Assembly: GCF_001623875.1 (NCBI RefSeq)
Contig: NZ_LWAE01000015.1
Span: 1-60,512, forward strand
DNA length: 60,512 nucleotides
Source: Clostridium magnum DSM 2767
GTDB lineage: Bacteria; Bacillota; Clostridia; Clostridiales; Clostridiaceae
Direction: 5' to 3'
Shown: piece by piece, positions 21,086-31,024 of the stretch
Layout: every line of letters starts with the position of its first letter
Numbering within the stretch: position 1 is the stretch's first letter
Made by a program: the position numbers and the translations under genes
Notes under the pieces: model-generated
Seen by the model: only the letters and a program-made list of their open reading frames with translations
The model's database searches: none
What the model was told of the DNA's origin: nothing

Positions 21086-21679
21086 TTGGAGGATAAAAGT
21101 AAAAAAATTGAAGATGTGGAAAGTGTGGTTGTATCAAGCACTGTTTTAGCTGATTTATTTGGGTTAACAACTAGAAGAATTAGAATGCTAGCAGATGAAG
21201 GTGTTATTCAGAAAACTAGCAGAGGTAGATACAATCTTCAAGAAAACATAAAAAGCTATATAGTATATCTAAAAGCAAGTCAGGATTTAAAAGAAAAGAC
21301 AGCTGACAATGAAATAGATCCTGATAAAGAAAGAGCGTTGTTAACAAGGAGACAGAGGGAAAAACTAGACCTAGAAATAGCAGCAATGCGAGGTCAAATG
21401 CATCTTTCAAGTGATGTTGAACGTGTCATGAATGATATGCTAGCTAACTTTAGAGCAAAACTTATTGCTATGCCAACAAAAGTAGCTCCAATTCTTATTG
21501 CTAGAACTGATATTTCAGAAATTCAAGAAATATTGCAGAAAGAATTCTTTGAAGTATTACAGGAATTGTCTTGTTATGATCCAGCGACATTTTATAGTGA
21601 TAAATATATTGAAGTGGATGAAGAAGACTTAGAGGATGGTGTAAGTGGTGAGGAAGAAAATACAGAAGATACAGAATAG
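21086..21679 (+). CDS. terS: Terminase small subunit, Nu1-like, 197 aa
   Basis: N-terminal winged HTH (VVSSTVLADLFGLTTRRIRM, then LADEGVIQKTSRGRYNL) as in Nu1/TerS, a basic helix RALLTRRQREKLDLEIAAMR, a long helical middle and an acidic C-terminus that would contact the large subunit. It binds packaging sites and hands DNA to the large subunit. TTG start; overlaps the next gene by 35 bases. Confidence 0.85.
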   Translation: MEDKSKKIEDVESVVVSSTVLADLFGLTTRRIRMLADEGVIQKTSRGRYNLQENIKSYIVYLKASQDLKEKTADNEIDPDKERALLTRRQREKLDLEIAAMRGQMHLSSDVERVMNDMLANFRAKLIAMPTKVAPILIARTDISEIQEILQKEFFEVLQELSCYDPATFYSDKYIEVDEEDLEDGVSGEEENTEDTE

Positions 21680-23474
21680 AACAATTAAGCTATTCAGAGA
21701 CATTGCAAAGGTGTTAGCACCTCCTCCAAAACTTACAGTTAGTGAATGGGCAGATAACTACAGAAAACTATCATCAGAAGCTTCAGCAGAACCGGGGCAA
21801 TGGAGAACTTCAAGGGCACCATACCAAAAGGAAATAATGGATTCTATAAATGACCCTACAATTGAAACAATTATAGTAATGTCATCAGCTCAAGTTGGTA
21901 AAACTGAATTGTTATTAAATGTAATAGGATACTTCATGGATTATGATCCGGCACCTATCTTGCTACTTCAACCAACACTAGAAATGGCTGAAGCTTTTTC
22001 AAAAGATAGATTAGCGCCAATGTTGAGAGATACACCAGTACTTAAAAATAAAGTTGGAGATATTAAGTCAAAAAACAGTGGGAATACACTATTACATAAA
22101 ATATTCCCTGGTGGACATATAACCTTAGCTGGAGCAAACTCTCCATCATCACTAGCAAGTAGACCTATAAGGACCTTGTTATGTGATGAAGTTGACAGAT
22201 ATCCTATTTCAGCAGGAACAGAAGGTGATCCTGTAAACCTAGCAGCTAAACGTACTACTACATTTTGGAATAAGAAAAAGATTTATGTATCAACTCCAAC
22301 TATAAAGGGCGCTTCAAGAATTGAATCTGAGTATGAAGATAGTACCATGGAAGAGTGGTGCTTACCTTGTCCATATTGTGGAAAACTCCAACCATTAACA
22401 TGGGGGCAGATTAGGTTTGATGATGCTACTATGGAATGCTTGTATTGTAGAGAACGTTCTACTGAAGCAGAATGGAAATCTGGAAAAGGTGAATGGAGAG
22501 CTAAAAGTACTCATAGAAACAAAAGAGGTTTTCATTTAAATGAACTATCTTCACCATGGAAAAGATGGAGTGAAATAATTGAAGATTTTAGAGAAGCTAA
22601 AAAAAATAGTGAAACATTAAAAGTTTGGGTTAACACTTCACTTGGAGAGAGCTGGGAAGAACAAGGCGAAAAAGCTGATGAAGAAACATTAATGAAACGC
22701 AGAGAAAGATATAACTCTCAATTACCAGAAGATGTTTTAATTTTAACAGCTGGCGTTGATACTCAGGATGATAGACTTGAAGTTGAAGTAGTTGGATGGG
22801 GTGTGGGGAAAGAAAGCTGGGGAATTGAATATAAGGTTTTCTATGGAGATCCATCTCAAACTGTTGTTTGGAATGAACTTGATGAGTATTTAAGTAGGGT
22901 ATGGAAACATGAAAATGGTGAAGGATTAGTAATATCATGCACTTGCATAGATAGTGGAGGCCATCATACTAGTGAAGTTTATAAATTTTGTAAAACTAGA
23001 GAACATAGAAGAATCTTTGCTGTAAAAGGTAAAGGTGGAGATGGTATTCCGTTTGTTGGAAAAGCATCAAGGACTAACAGGGAAAAGGTAGCTTTATTTA
23101 TGTTGGGAGTTGACCAGGGGAAAGAAACATTACTATCAAGATTAAAACTAGACTTTGAGGGAGAAGGATATTGTCATTTTCCTATAGAGGGCGACAGGGG
23201 GTACGATGAAGCGTATTTCAAGGGGTTAACAAGTGAAAAAAGAACAATTAAGTACTACAAAGGTAAGCCAAAAGTTGAATGGGTAAAGAAATCTGGTACA
23301 AGAAATGAGCCGTTAGACCTTAGAAATTATGCTACAGCAGCACTTGAAATCTTAAATCCTAACCTAGAATTACTCAAAAATCAACTAAAGAATAGCAATA
23401 TAAATAGCAAAAACAGTATAACTAGTACTAATAATGGTATGAGAAGGCGTAGAGTTATATCAAAAGGCTTATAA
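21645..23474 (+). CDS. terL: Terminase large subunit, lambda GpA family, 609 aa
   Basis: ATPase: variant Walker A SSAQVGKTE at about 80-88 and Walker B LLCDEVDR at about 177-184. A zinc ribbon CPYCGKLQ...CLYCRERS lies at about 240-270, as in GpA. The nuclease half shows GVDTQDDRLEVEVVGWG (about 369-385) and CIDSGGHHTSEV (about 430-441) with metal-binding aspartates. It cuts and translocates DNA into the prohead. GTG start within terS. Confidence 0.93.
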   Translation: MVRKKIQKIQNRTIKLFRDIAKVLAPPPKLTVSEWADNYRKLSSEASAEPGQWRTSRAPYQKEIMDSINDPTIETIIVMSSAQVGKTELLLNVIGYFMDYDPAPILLLQPTLEMAEAFSKDRLAPMLRDTPVLKNKVGDIKSKNSGNTLLHKIFPGGHITLAGANSPSSLASRPIRTLLCDEVDRYPISAGTEGDPVNLAAKRTTTFWNKKKIYVSTPTIKGASRIESEYEDSTMEEWCLPCPYCGKLQPLTWGQIRFDDATMECLYCRERSTEAEWKSGKGEWRAKSTHRNKRGFHLNELSSPWKRWSEIIEDFREAKKNSETLKVWVNTSLGESWEEQGEKADEETLMKRRERYNSQLPEDVLILTAGVDTQDDRLEVEVVGWGVGKESWGIEYKVFYGDPSQTVVWNELDEYLSRVWKHENGEGLVISCTCIDSGGHHTSEVYKFCKTREHRRIFAVKGKGGDGIPFVGKASRTNREKVALFMLGVDQGKETLLSRLKLDFEGEGYCHFPIEGDRGYDEAYFKGLTSEKRTIKYYKGKPKVEWVKKSGTRNEPLDLRNYATAALEILNPNLELLKNQLKNSNINSKNSITSTNNGMRRRRVISKGL

Positions 23475-23518
23475 TCTTAGGATTTAGGTCTATTTTTTAT
23501 TGAAAGGAGCTAATTACA

Positions 23519-23755
23519 ATGGCAGCATGGACAATTCAACAAGCAAGAGATCATTTGCAGGCATGGATGGAAGCAGAACTTAAGGTTACGGCTGGACAAA
23601 GTTATTCTATAGGAACTAGACAGTTAACAAGAGCTGATTTAGGTCAAATAAATGAAAAAATTAAGTTTTGGGCCAATGAAGTAGAAAAGTTAGAGGCTAG
23701 ACAGCAACATAGAGGAACAAACAGGGTATATAGAGTTGTGCCAAGAGATTTATAA
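23519..23755 (+). CDS. gpW-like head-completion protein (DUF6148 type), 78 aa
   Basis: WTIQQARDHLQAWMEAELKV then TAGQSYSIGTRQLTRADLGQ matches the small gpW/DUF6148 proteins encoded between terminase and portal. They close the filled head at the portal. Size and position agree. Confidence 0.75.
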   Translation: MAAWTIQQARDHLQAWMEAELKVTAGQSYSIGTRQLTRADLGQINEKIKFWANEVEKLEARQQHRGTNRVYRVVPRDL

Positions 23756-23784
23756 GTTAGGCTATTGCAATTGGAGGTGAAAAG

Positions 23785-25332
23785 ATGAATTTACTTGATA
23801 AAGCAATTAGTATAGTTGCTCCAGCAACAGCTTTAAAACGTGAAGTAGCTAGACAAAAGTTAACGATAATTAGCAATAGTGGGTATTCACACCATGGAGC
23901 CAGTAGAACTAAAAAAAGTTTAATTGGATGGATGTTTGGTGGTGGGAGTGCTAAAGAAGACATTGAGGATAATATACAAATTTTAAGAGAACGATCTAGA
24001 GATTTGTATATGGGAACACCTATTGCAACAGGAGCAATAAAAACTTTAAGAACTAATGTTGTTGGTGCAGGGTTAAGGTTAAAACCCCAAATAGACTATG
24101 AATTTCTAGGTATGACAGAAGAAGAAGTTTTGAAACTAGAGATGAATATTGAAAGAGAATTTTCATTATGGGCAGACAGTGTAAATTGTGATTTAGCCAG
24201 GCTTAATGATTTTTATGAAATTCAACAATTAGTATTTTTGAGTAGCCTTATGTGTGGGGACTCTTTTGTATTGTTACCCTATACCCGAAGAGTTGCATCG
24301 CCATATGATTTGAGAATACAACTTATAGAAGCTGATAGAGTATGTAACCCATATAACAAAATAGGCTCAGATATAATAAGTGCAGGAGTTGAATGTAATG
24401 AAAATGGAGAGATAGTAGCATATCATATAGCAAATTTTCATCCGTTATCTAGAAGTAGAATTAATAATGAGTGGACGAGAGTTGAGGCTTTCGGAAAGAA
24501 AACAGGCAGAAGAAATGTTATCCATATTATGGAGAGCGAACGTATAGGGCAAAGACGAGGTGTTCCTATTCTAGCCCCTGTGATAGAAAGTTTAAAACAA
24601 CTAGGACGTTATACTGATGCTGAACTTATGGCAGCAGTCGTTAGTGGTATGTTTACTGTATTCATTGAAACTGAAAATCCAAATGATGCGCCTTTAGGGG
24701 AACTAATTAGTGACGAACAAAGAGTAGATGATGCAGATCAGAATAGTTTAGAGATGGGAAATGGAGCAATAGTAGCACTGGCACCAGGTGAAAAAGCTAA
24801 TATGGCAAATCCTACAAGACCAAATTCAGCATTTGATGTATTTATTACATCAATATGTAGGCAAATAGGAACAGCTCTTGAATTACCACATGATTTACTA
24901 CTAAAACAATTTAATGCTTCTTATTCTGCTTCAAGGGCAGCTTTACTAGAGGCATGGAAAATGTTTAAAATGCGTAGAACATGGCTTGCAAATGATTTTT
25001 GTCAACCGGTTTATGAAGAATGGTTATCAGAAGCAGTTGCTAAAGGGAGGATATATGCACCAGGTTTTTTTGATAGTGAGATTGTTCGCAAAGCTTATTG
25101 TAATGCAGAATGGAGTGGGCCATCACAAGGACAACTTGACCCAGTAAAAGAAGCTACTGCGGCAGCTATTCGTGTTGAAAATGGTTTTTCTACTAGAACA
25201 AGAGAAACCGTAGAGCTTACAGGTGGTGATTTTTATAAGAATAATAAACAAAGAGTAAAGGAAGAGAAAATGAGGCAAGAAATACCAGGTATAAGTGATA
25301 TGAAAGGAGGAACTGTAAATGAAAATAATTAA
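23785..25332 (+). CDS. Portal protein, lambda gpB family, 515 aa
   Basis: Residues 60-470 show the lambda portal pattern: ERSRDLYMGTPIATGAIKTL, LIEADRVCNP, VIHIMESERIGQRRGVPILA, and LPHDLLLKQFNASYSASRAA. The dodecameric ring forms the DNA entry port and joins head and tail. GGAGGTGAAAAG precedes the ATG. It overlaps the protease gene by 14 bases. Confidence 0.92.
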   Translation: MNLLDKAISIVAPATALKREVARQKLTIISNSGYSHHGASRTKKSLIGWMFGGGSAKEDIEDNIQILRERSRDLYMGTPIATGAIKTLRTNVVGAGLRLKPQIDYEFLGMTEEEVLKLEMNIEREFSLWADSVNCDLARLNDFYEIQQLVFLSSLMCGDSFVLLPYTRRVASPYDLRIQLIEADRVCNPYNKIGSDIISAGVECNENGEIVAYHIANFHPLSRSRINNEWTRVEAFGKKTGRRNVIHIMESERIGQRRGVPILAPVIESLKQLGRYTDAELMAAVVSGMFTVFIETENPNDAPLGELISDEQRVDDADQNSLEMGNGAIVALAPGEKANMANPTRPNSAFDVFITSICRQIGTALELPHDLLLKQFNASYSASRAALLEAWKMFKMRRTWLANDFCQPVYEEWLSEAVAKGRIYAPGFFDSEIVRKAYCNAEWSGPSQGQLDPVKEATAAAIRVENGFSTRTRETVELTGGDFYKNNKQRVKEEKMRQEIPGISDMKGGTVNENN

Positions 25333-26425
25333 TATTAAAGGGAGAATTATTGGAAATGGTAGTAAGTGGATTTACGATTGGCTAGATATCCCAGCAACAT
25401 GCCCTAAAGATGTGTCAAGCGTTCTACAAGATGTGAACAATGAAGATATAGAAATCCACATTAATAGCGGTGGTGGTTCAGTATATGATGGATATGAAAT
25501 TTATAATGCCATAGCAGAATACAAAGGGAATGTAACTATAAAAATAGTAGGATTGGCGGCAAGTGCAGCATCTTTCATATCTCAAGCACCAAATGCAAAG
25601 TGTTATATGAGTCCATTAGCTGAAATGATGATTCATAATTCTTCAACTTATGCAGAAGGACAACATCAGATCATGGATAGTACAAGCCAAATGCTACAAG
25701 TAACAGATGCTACTATAGCTAAAGCTTATACACTTAAAAGTGGCAAATCAGATAAAGAAATACGAGCACTTATGGAAGCTGAAACATGGCTTACAAGTGA
25801 ACAGGCAAAAGAACTAGGTCTTATTGATGGGATTTTGTTTGAGAGTAAAACAGAGCCTAAGCAATCTTATAAGCTTTATAATGCATTAAATCTTGATGAC
25901 GATATCATTTTAAGTGATTTAGAAAAATGCAAAACAATAGATGAACTTAAAAATAGGCTCACAGAAAACTTAGACAAGATGTTTAAAAATGCAAGTCAGA
26001 ATCAACCTACTGTAATTAATGCGGTAGTTGAAAATAAAAAACAGGAGGAAAACAAAATGAATTTAGAACAACTTAAGTCAGATCATGCGGATTTATACAA
26101 TCAGATTGTACAAGATGTAACCGCAGAAGCAGTAACAAACGAAAGAGCTAGAATTAAATCAATTAATGATTTAGCAATGCCTGGATTGGAAAATTTAATC
26201 AATGAAGGCATTGAAAAAGGTGATTCAGCTGAAAAAGTAGCCATGAACATTATTAAGGCACAAAAAGAGAAAGGTTTACAGCACATTCAGGATGCAAAAC
26301 AAGATGCTATAAACGCAAATCTTAATAATGTATCAAGTGTAGCAGTACCAGAAAAGACTGATACAAAACAAGATGCATTAAATTTACTGGTAAGTGCAGC
26401 CGAATCTATTACTGGAGGTAGATAA
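25319..26425 (+). CDS. ClpP-type head maturation protease with scaffold tail, 368 aa
   Basis: The N-terminal domain (1-185) is ClpP-like: HINSGGGSVYDGYEIYNAI, catalytic Ser in GLAASAASFISQ (about 82-93) and His in AEMMIHNSS (about 103-111). The C-terminal third is helical and charged and contains an internal start with a perfect ribosome binding site, so the gene also makes a separate scaffold. This is the lambda C/Nu3 arrangement. Confidence 0.9.
   Translation: MKIINIKGRIIGNGSKWIYDWLDIPATCPKDVSSVLQDVNNEDIEIHINSGGGSVYDGYEIYNAIAEYKGNVTIKIVGLAASAASFISQAPNAKCYMSPLAEMMIHNSSTYAEGQHQIMDSTSQMLQVTDATIAKAYTLKSGKSDKEIRALMEAETWLTSEQAKELGLIDGILFESKTEPKQSYKLYNALNLDDDIILSDLEKCKTIDELKNRLTENLDKMFKNASQNQPTVINAVVENKKQEENKMNLEQLKSDHADLYNQIVQDVTAEAVTNERARIKSINDLAMPGLENLINEGIEKGDSAEKVAMNIIKAQKEKGLQHIQDAKQDAINANLNNVSSVAVPEKTDTKQDALNLLVSAAESITGGR
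26057..26425 (+). CDS. Nested scaffold protein, 122 aa
   Basis: An ATG inside the protease gene, in the same frame, nine bases after AGGAGG. It encodes MNLEQLKSDHADLYNQIVQD and a long helical, charged chain ending in NLLVSAAESITGGR. A scaffold made from the 3' part of the protease gene is the lambda Nu3 strategy, and it would guide assembly of the major capsid protein. Confidence 0.75.
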   Translation: MNLEQLKSDHADLYNQIVQDVTAEAVTNERARIKSINDLAMPGLENLINEGIEKGDSAEKVAMNIIKAQKEKGLQHIQDAKQDAINANLNNVSSVAVPEKTDTKQDALNLLVSAAESITGGR

Positions 26426-26427
26426 TA

Positions 26428-26799
26428 ATGAGTCAAGCATTTAGTCAAATAGGAACATTTACGCCTGATAACCTCATTGCTGGTAATCAAGTACCGTTAC
26501 TTACAAAAGCTATTGAACTAGAAATAGGAACTGGAACGCTTAAAAGAGGTTCACTAATATCCATAGCAGGAAAACTTGCTAATTCTACAACAACTGGGGT
26601 AGAGCCGGACACAACTACAACTTATGATATTGTGGAGGGTATTCTAACAGATGATGTTACATTAAGTAGTTCAAGTAAGACAAATGCCACTGTATACATC
26701 AGTGGTGAATTTAATTCCACATATATGACAACAGGTGTGGATACAACAGTGTCAGACTTTGAAAGAGAATTAAGAATGCTTGGAATATATGTGAAATAG
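26428..26799 (+). CDS. Head decoration protein, lambda gpD-like, 123 aa
   Basis: A beta-rich protein with the gpD pattern: GTLKRGSLISIAGKLAN, DIVEGILTDDVTLSSSS and ATVYISGEFN. gpD trimers stabilise the expanded capsid. Place between protease/scaffold and capsid genes matches lambda. Confidence 0.88.
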   Translation: MSQAFSQIGTFTPDNLIAGNQVPLLTKAIELEIGTGTLKRGSLISIAGKLANSTTTGVEPDTTTTYDIVEGILTDDVTLSSSSKTNATVYISGEFNSTYMTTGVDTTVSDFERELRMLGIYVK

Positions 26800-26812
26800 G
26801 GAGGAATAGAAA

Positions 26813-27859
26813 ATGCCAAACACAATTAATCTTTATGAAACAACCACTATGTTAGAGGCTATTAAGCTGGTTAAGGAGCCGTTATCTTTTATTAGGGATA
26901 CCTTTTTTCCTAATATCCAACCTTTCCCAACTGAAAAGGTATTAGTTGATATTGTTAAAGGTGGAGAAAAGATGGCACCATTCGTAGCTCCACGTATTAA
27001 TGGTACAATTGACGAAAGACAAGGGTACAGTACTAATGAATTGACAACACCTAGAATTGCGCCTAAAAGAATTTTAACAGGTGAAGATTTAGCAAAGCGT
27101 CAACCTGGAGACAATATTTACACTGTAAAATCTCCAGAACAAATAGCTGCACAAATTTTAATGCAGGATCTAATCGATTTGGATAAACAAATCATTCGTT
27201 CAGAAGAATGGTTTTCAACAAAGGTAATGTTAGGTGAAGGTTTCGATATTGATCTAGTAGATGAAAAAGGAAACAAAGCAGGAACTTTCAACGTAAACTA
27301 TGGTTTTTCAAACAAAGTGTCTTTACAAACTGGTGAAAAATGGTCAGAGGAAATAGCTAACCCTATAGAAAATGTAGAGGACTGGATAGAAGATAAAATT
27401 ATTACAAAATCTAATGGAACACCTAATGTAGTCATTATGGACCCGGAGGCAGCTAAAGCTTTCATGGCTAATCCAGCAGTAAAAGAGATTATAAGCTTAA
27501 GAGCTCAAGCAGGCTATAGGCAGGAACCAACTTATAAGGGGAAAGGGGTTACTTTCATAGGTGTATTTACAAAATTCAATTTAGAGTTTTATGCCTATTC
27601 ATGTCTTATTAAGACTGGTGAAACTGCAGCACAATTATTACCTAGCGGAACCGTTATTGTAGCAGAAACAGGCCAAGGAGTTATGGCTTATGGTGCAGTA
27701 ACACAAAAAGAAAAAGGAACATGGATGAAATATATGGAGAAACGTGTTCCAAAATATGTTGTAAGTGATGAAACAGAAACAGATACAATAAAGTTAACAT
27801 CAAGACCATTACCTTATCAGAAAGATGTAGACTCATATGTAGTGGCCTCTGTGCTTTAA
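26813..27859 (+). CDS. Major capsid protein, lambda gpE family, 348 aa
   Basis: HK97-fold capsid of the gpE family: LVDIVKGGEKMAPFVAPRIN, TPRIAPKRILTGEDLAKRQP, and VVIMDPEAAKAFMANPAVKE are typical stretches. Length agrees with gpE (about 340). Strong GGGAGG site. Confidence 0.93.
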   Translation: MPNTINLYETTTMLEAIKLVKEPLSFIRDTFFPNIQPFPTEKVLVDIVKGGEKMAPFVAPRINGTIDERQGYSTNELTTPRIAPKRILTGEDLAKRQPGDNIYTVKSPEQIAAQILMQDLIDLDKQIIRSEEWFSTKVMLGEGFDIDLVDEKGNKAGTFNVNYGFSNKVSLQTGEKWSEEIANPIENVEDWIEDKIITKSNGTPNVVIMDPEAAKAFMANPAVKEIISLRAQAGYRQEPTYKGKGVTFIGVFTKFNLEFYAYSCLIKTGETAAQLLPSGTVIVAETGQGVMAYGAVTQKEKGTWMKYMEKRVPKYVVSDETETDTIKLTSRPLPYQKDVDSYVVASVL

Positions 27860-27870
27860 AGAGGTAGCTT

Positions 27871-28182
27871 ATGAATTTTAAGGAATCACTTCAAGAAGAC
27901 TTAGATACTTTTTTAAATGTAGATGAGTTTGCAGAGATTCGTAATATAGATGGTGCAGATATTCCTATTCAAATTGACAATGATTTATTAAAAGAACGTC
28001 AAGCCAAGTTTGCTGAAGGTACTTACTTGGGAGATGTTCTTTTTTTAGTTAAAAAATCTGACTTTGGAGATCCACCAGCCAGAGAACAGATTATAAAGTT
28101 AGATAACGAACCCATGAGAGTTACTGATTTTCAAGAAAATATGGGCATATATACAATAACATTGGAGGCAATTATGTCATGA
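27871..28182 (+). CDS. Head-tail joining protein, lambda FII-like, 103 aa
   Basis: ESLQEDLDTFLNVDEFAEIR, ..LGDVLFLVKKSDFGDPPAREQ and MRVTDFQENMGIYTITLEA are typical of the FII/attachment family that forms the interface between portal and tail. It overlaps the next gene by four bases. Confidence 0.8.
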   Translation: MNFKESLQEDLDTFLNVDEFAEIRNIDGADIPIQIDNDLLKERQAKFAEGTYLGDVLFLVKKSDFGDPPAREQIIKLDNEPMRVTDFQENMGIYTITLEAIMS

Positions 28183-28745
28183 TTGGCTCAGCGATAACTA
28201 TTAATGCAACTAAGGTAAAAGAGGTAGAAAAGGAACTAGGACAATATAAAACAAAGGCACCTCTAGCTTTATCAAGAGCTCTCAATAGAGCGGCTGCTAA
28301 TGCTAAAACAAATGCATCTAAGAAAGCTAGAGAAAAATACAATATAAAAGCTAGAGATGTAAATTCAACTATAAAAATAGCCAAGGCTAGCAAAGGAAGT
28401 CTGAGGGCAGTTGTGAAGTCAACTGGTGAAAGGCTTCCTCTTATCAAATTTAAGGTAAGTCCCCCGAATCCAAGGCCTAAAAAACCACCTAAGGTATTGA
28501 GGGTAGCAGTTAAGAAAGGTGGACTAAAGGAATTAGTTGGAGGATTTGTTGCAAGTATAAATGGTAATAAAGTGTTTAGGAGAACTTTGAAAAGTAGGTT
28601 ACCAATAGAACAACTATTTGGACCTGCAGTACCTCAAATGTTAGGCAATGTTAGTGTTAAGGAATTTATAGAGGGTGAAGCAGCGAAAGTATTTGATAAG
28701 AGACTAGATCATGAGATTCAAAGGATTATGGGAGGGAATAAGTAA
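28179..28745 (+). CDS. Minor tail protein Z-like, 188 aa
   Basis: Basic, helical start (KTKAPLALSRALNRAAANAK) and IKARDVNSTIKIAKASKGSL are typical of the GPZ family, which acts at the tail end that joins the head. It overlaps the previous and next genes, showing tight coupling. Confidence 0.8.
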   Translation: MIGSAITINATKVKEVEKELGQYKTKAPLALSRALNRAAANAKTNASKKAREKYNIKARDVNSTIKIAKASKGSLRAVVKSTGERLPLIKFKVSPPNPRPKKPPKVLRVAVKKGGLKELVGGFVASINGNKVFRRTLKSRLPIEQLFGPAVPQMLGNVSVKEFIEGEAAKVFDKRLDHEIQRIMGGNK

Positions 28746-29224
28746 TGACTCCTACTATATTACAAGACAGTTTAATTGATGATTTAAAGGAACAACTAAG
28801 CTGTTTTTTACTTAAAAATATAAAAGGTGAGCAGGTAAACTTGAATATTTACTCACAAAATTTACCTGCAAAAAAGGGGCAGAAAGACACGGATCACTTT
28901 CCGTACTTGATAGTTAGAGTTATGGATGGAGATTTAGAAGAAAAGCAGGATGGAGACTTGGATGATATTTGTAAAATTGCTTTTGTTATAGGTGTATATG
29001 ATGATGAAAGCAACTATCAAGGATATAAAGATGTCATGAATATTATAACTAAAATGAAACAGAGGTTAATATCTAAGAAATTCTATAATAATCAGTTTGA
29101 ATTGAGTTATCCTTTGAAGTGGTTGATTCATGATGAAGATAACTACCCTTATTATTTTGGTGGCATTGAAACCAGTTGGAAGATGCCACAAATTATTTTA
29201 CAAGATGTGGAGGGATTAATTTGA
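28745..29224 (+). CDS. Tail terminator/completion protein, 159 aa
   Basis: LIVRVMDGDLEEKQDGDLDD, FVIGVYDDESNYQGYKDVMN and the closing WKMPQI fit the tail-completion proteins encoded just before the sheath gene of contractile phages. They cap the tail tube. Start ATG overlaps the Z stop. Confidence 0.65.
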   Translation: MTPTILQDSLIDDLKEQLSCFLLKNIKGEQVNLNIYSQNLPAKKGQKDTDHFPYLIVRVMDGDLEEKQDGDLDDICKIAFVIGVYDDESNYQGYKDVMNIITKMKQRLISKKFYNNQFELSYPLKWLIHDEDNYPYYFGGIETSWKMPQIILQDVEGLI

Positions 29225-29556
29225 GTGAAGAAAATACTCAGGAAACTAAGGTAGAAGAAATTGAAACGGTGAATGTTGAACAGGAAGAAAGCAAGATTGA
29301 AGAAACTAGGGAAACAGAGAAAATCAATACTTTAATATACTGTGGCCCAAGTTTACCTAATGGAGTACTGCAGCAATATTCTATGTTTAAAAATGGGCTA
29401 CCTGAATATTTAAATGATCAGTTTAAAGCTTGCCCTGCTATAAAAGAATTATTTGTTTCTACAACAAAACTCAATGCTACAAGGCAAAATATGGAGATAC
29501 AGGGGACAAGAGAAAATACCTTGCTAAAAAAAATAATGGAATATACAAGGGGGTAA
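29221..29556 (+). CDS. Acidic phage protein before the sheath gene, 111 aa
   Basis: TTG start at 29221 overlaps the TGA of the previous gene. The first 40 residues are Glu-rich and disordered (SEENTQETKVEEIETVNVEQ); the rest (TLIYCGPSLPNGVLQQYSMF...CPAIKELFVSTTKL) is a conserved small domain found before sheath genes of clostridial myophages. A longer start at 29176 lies inside the previous gene. Confidence 0.65.
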   Translation: MSEENTQETKVEEIETVNVEQEESKIEETRETEKINTLIYCGPSLPNGVLQQYSMFKNGLPEYLNDQFKACPAIKELFVSTTKLNATRQNMEIQGTRENTLLKKIMEYTRG

Positions 29557-29560
29557 TTAA

Positions 29561-31024
29561 ATGTCATACCAACATGGTGTATATATACAAGAGAATGCAA
29601 CACCGGTAACACCACCAATAACTGCAGATTGTGGAATACAGGTTGCAGTAGGTACTGCGCCAGTTAACCTTGCAAGTGATCCAGAAGGTGCAGTAAATAA
29701 ACCTATACTTTGTTATAGTCTTGGTGAAGCTGTTGGAGGTGTAGGATATTGTGAAGATTTTAAAAATTATACTTTATGCCAATCAATAGATGCAACTTTC
29801 AATATATTTAATGTTGCACCAATAATATTAATAAATGTGCTTGATCCTACAGTTCATAAATCAGTAGTTGATCCTCAAGTGTTAAGTATAGTAAATGGAG
29901 TTGTTAATGTTAATGTATTTGGCGTTATGCTGGACAATACATTTATTGTTAAAGATAGTACTGGGACGACTGCCTATGTTAAAGATACTGATTACTCTGT
30001 TGCATTTGATAAAAATGGGTATCCAGTAATTACGGTGCTTAAGTCAGGAGCAATACCAACTGGAGCAACACAACTCCAAGTCACTTGTAATAAAATAGAC
30101 CCAAGCAAAGTTACAAAAGATGATATTATAGGAGGCTATGACGTATCCACAAACTTATATTCAGGATTAGAACTTATAAATCAAGTATATCCTAAGTTGG
30201 GTATAGTACCAGGAACATTAATTGCGCCTGGGTGGAGTCATGATCCTGAAGTTGCTGCAGTTATGAATGCAAAAATAGAGGGTATTAATGGGTCCTTTAA
30301 TGGTGAAACAGTAGTTGATGTAGATACCACTGCATGTAAAAAGTATACTGATGTACCATCATGGAAGAGTCTTAATGGTTATACAGGCAAGAGGCAATTT
30401 TCAATGTGGCCTAAAATTAAAGTTGGAAGCAAACAATATTACTATAGTGCAATATTTGCAGCACTTATTCAGTATACAGATGCTAATAGTAAAGGCGTAC
30501 CTTATAGGTCACCTTCAAATAAATTAATGGCTATATCAGGTACAGTGCTTGAGGATGGTACAGAAGTATTTTTAGACCAATTACAAGCTAATTTTCTTAA
30601 TGGTAATGGTATAGTAACAGCAATAAATATAAACGGATGGAGATCCTGGGGAAATAATACATCAATTTATCCAGCATCTTCAGACCCAAAAGATAGATTT
30701 ATACCTATAAGAAGGATTTTCGACTGGTGGGGAAATACTTTTATACTGACATATTTTCAAAAAGTAGATGATCCGACTAACTATAGGTTAATTGAATCAG
30801 TCGTAGATAGTGAAAATATAAGAGGTAATGGATTTCAAGCAGCAGGTCAAATTGCTGGTGCAAAAATTGAATTTAGATCAAAAGATAATCCGTTAACAGA
30901 TATCTTAAATGGTAAAATTCAATTCATACAAAAAATAGCTGCATTCCCACCGGCAGAAAATATCATTAATGTACTGGAATTTGATCCTAGTACACTACAA
31001 GCATCATTAGGAGGTGGTAATTAA
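29561..31024 (+). CDS. Tail sheath protein, 487 aa
   Basis: N-terminal YQHGVYIQENATPVTPPITA begins the sheath pattern; the C-terminal domain has GWRSWGNNTSIYPASSDPKD, RFIPIRRIFDWWGNTFILTY and RGNGFQAAGQIAGAKIEFRS. The sheath contracts to drive the tube through the cell wall, so the phage is a myovirus. Confidence 0.93.
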   Translation: MSYQHGVYIQENATPVTPPITADCGIQVAVGTAPVNLASDPEGAVNKPILCYSLGEAVGGVGYCEDFKNYTLCQSIDATFNIFNVAPIILINVLDPTVHKSVVDPQVLSIVNGVVNVNVFGVMLDNTFIVKDSTGTTAYVKDTDYSVAFDKNGYPVITVLKSGAIPTGATQLQVTCNKIDPSKVTKDDIIGGYDVSTNLYSGLELINQVYPKLGIVPGTLIAPGWSHDPEVAAVMNAKIEGINGSFNGETVVDVDTTACKKYTDVPSWKSLNGYTGKRQFSMWPKIKVGSKQYYYSAIFAALIQYTDANSKGVPYRSPSNKLMAISGTVLEDGTEVFLDQLQANFLNGNGIVTAININGWRSWGNNTSIYPASSDPKDRFIPIRRIFDWWGNTFILTYFQKVDDPTNYRLIESVVDSENIRGNGFQAAGQIAGAKIEFRSKDNPLTDILNGKIQFIQKIAAFPPAENIINVLEFDPSTLQASLGGGN

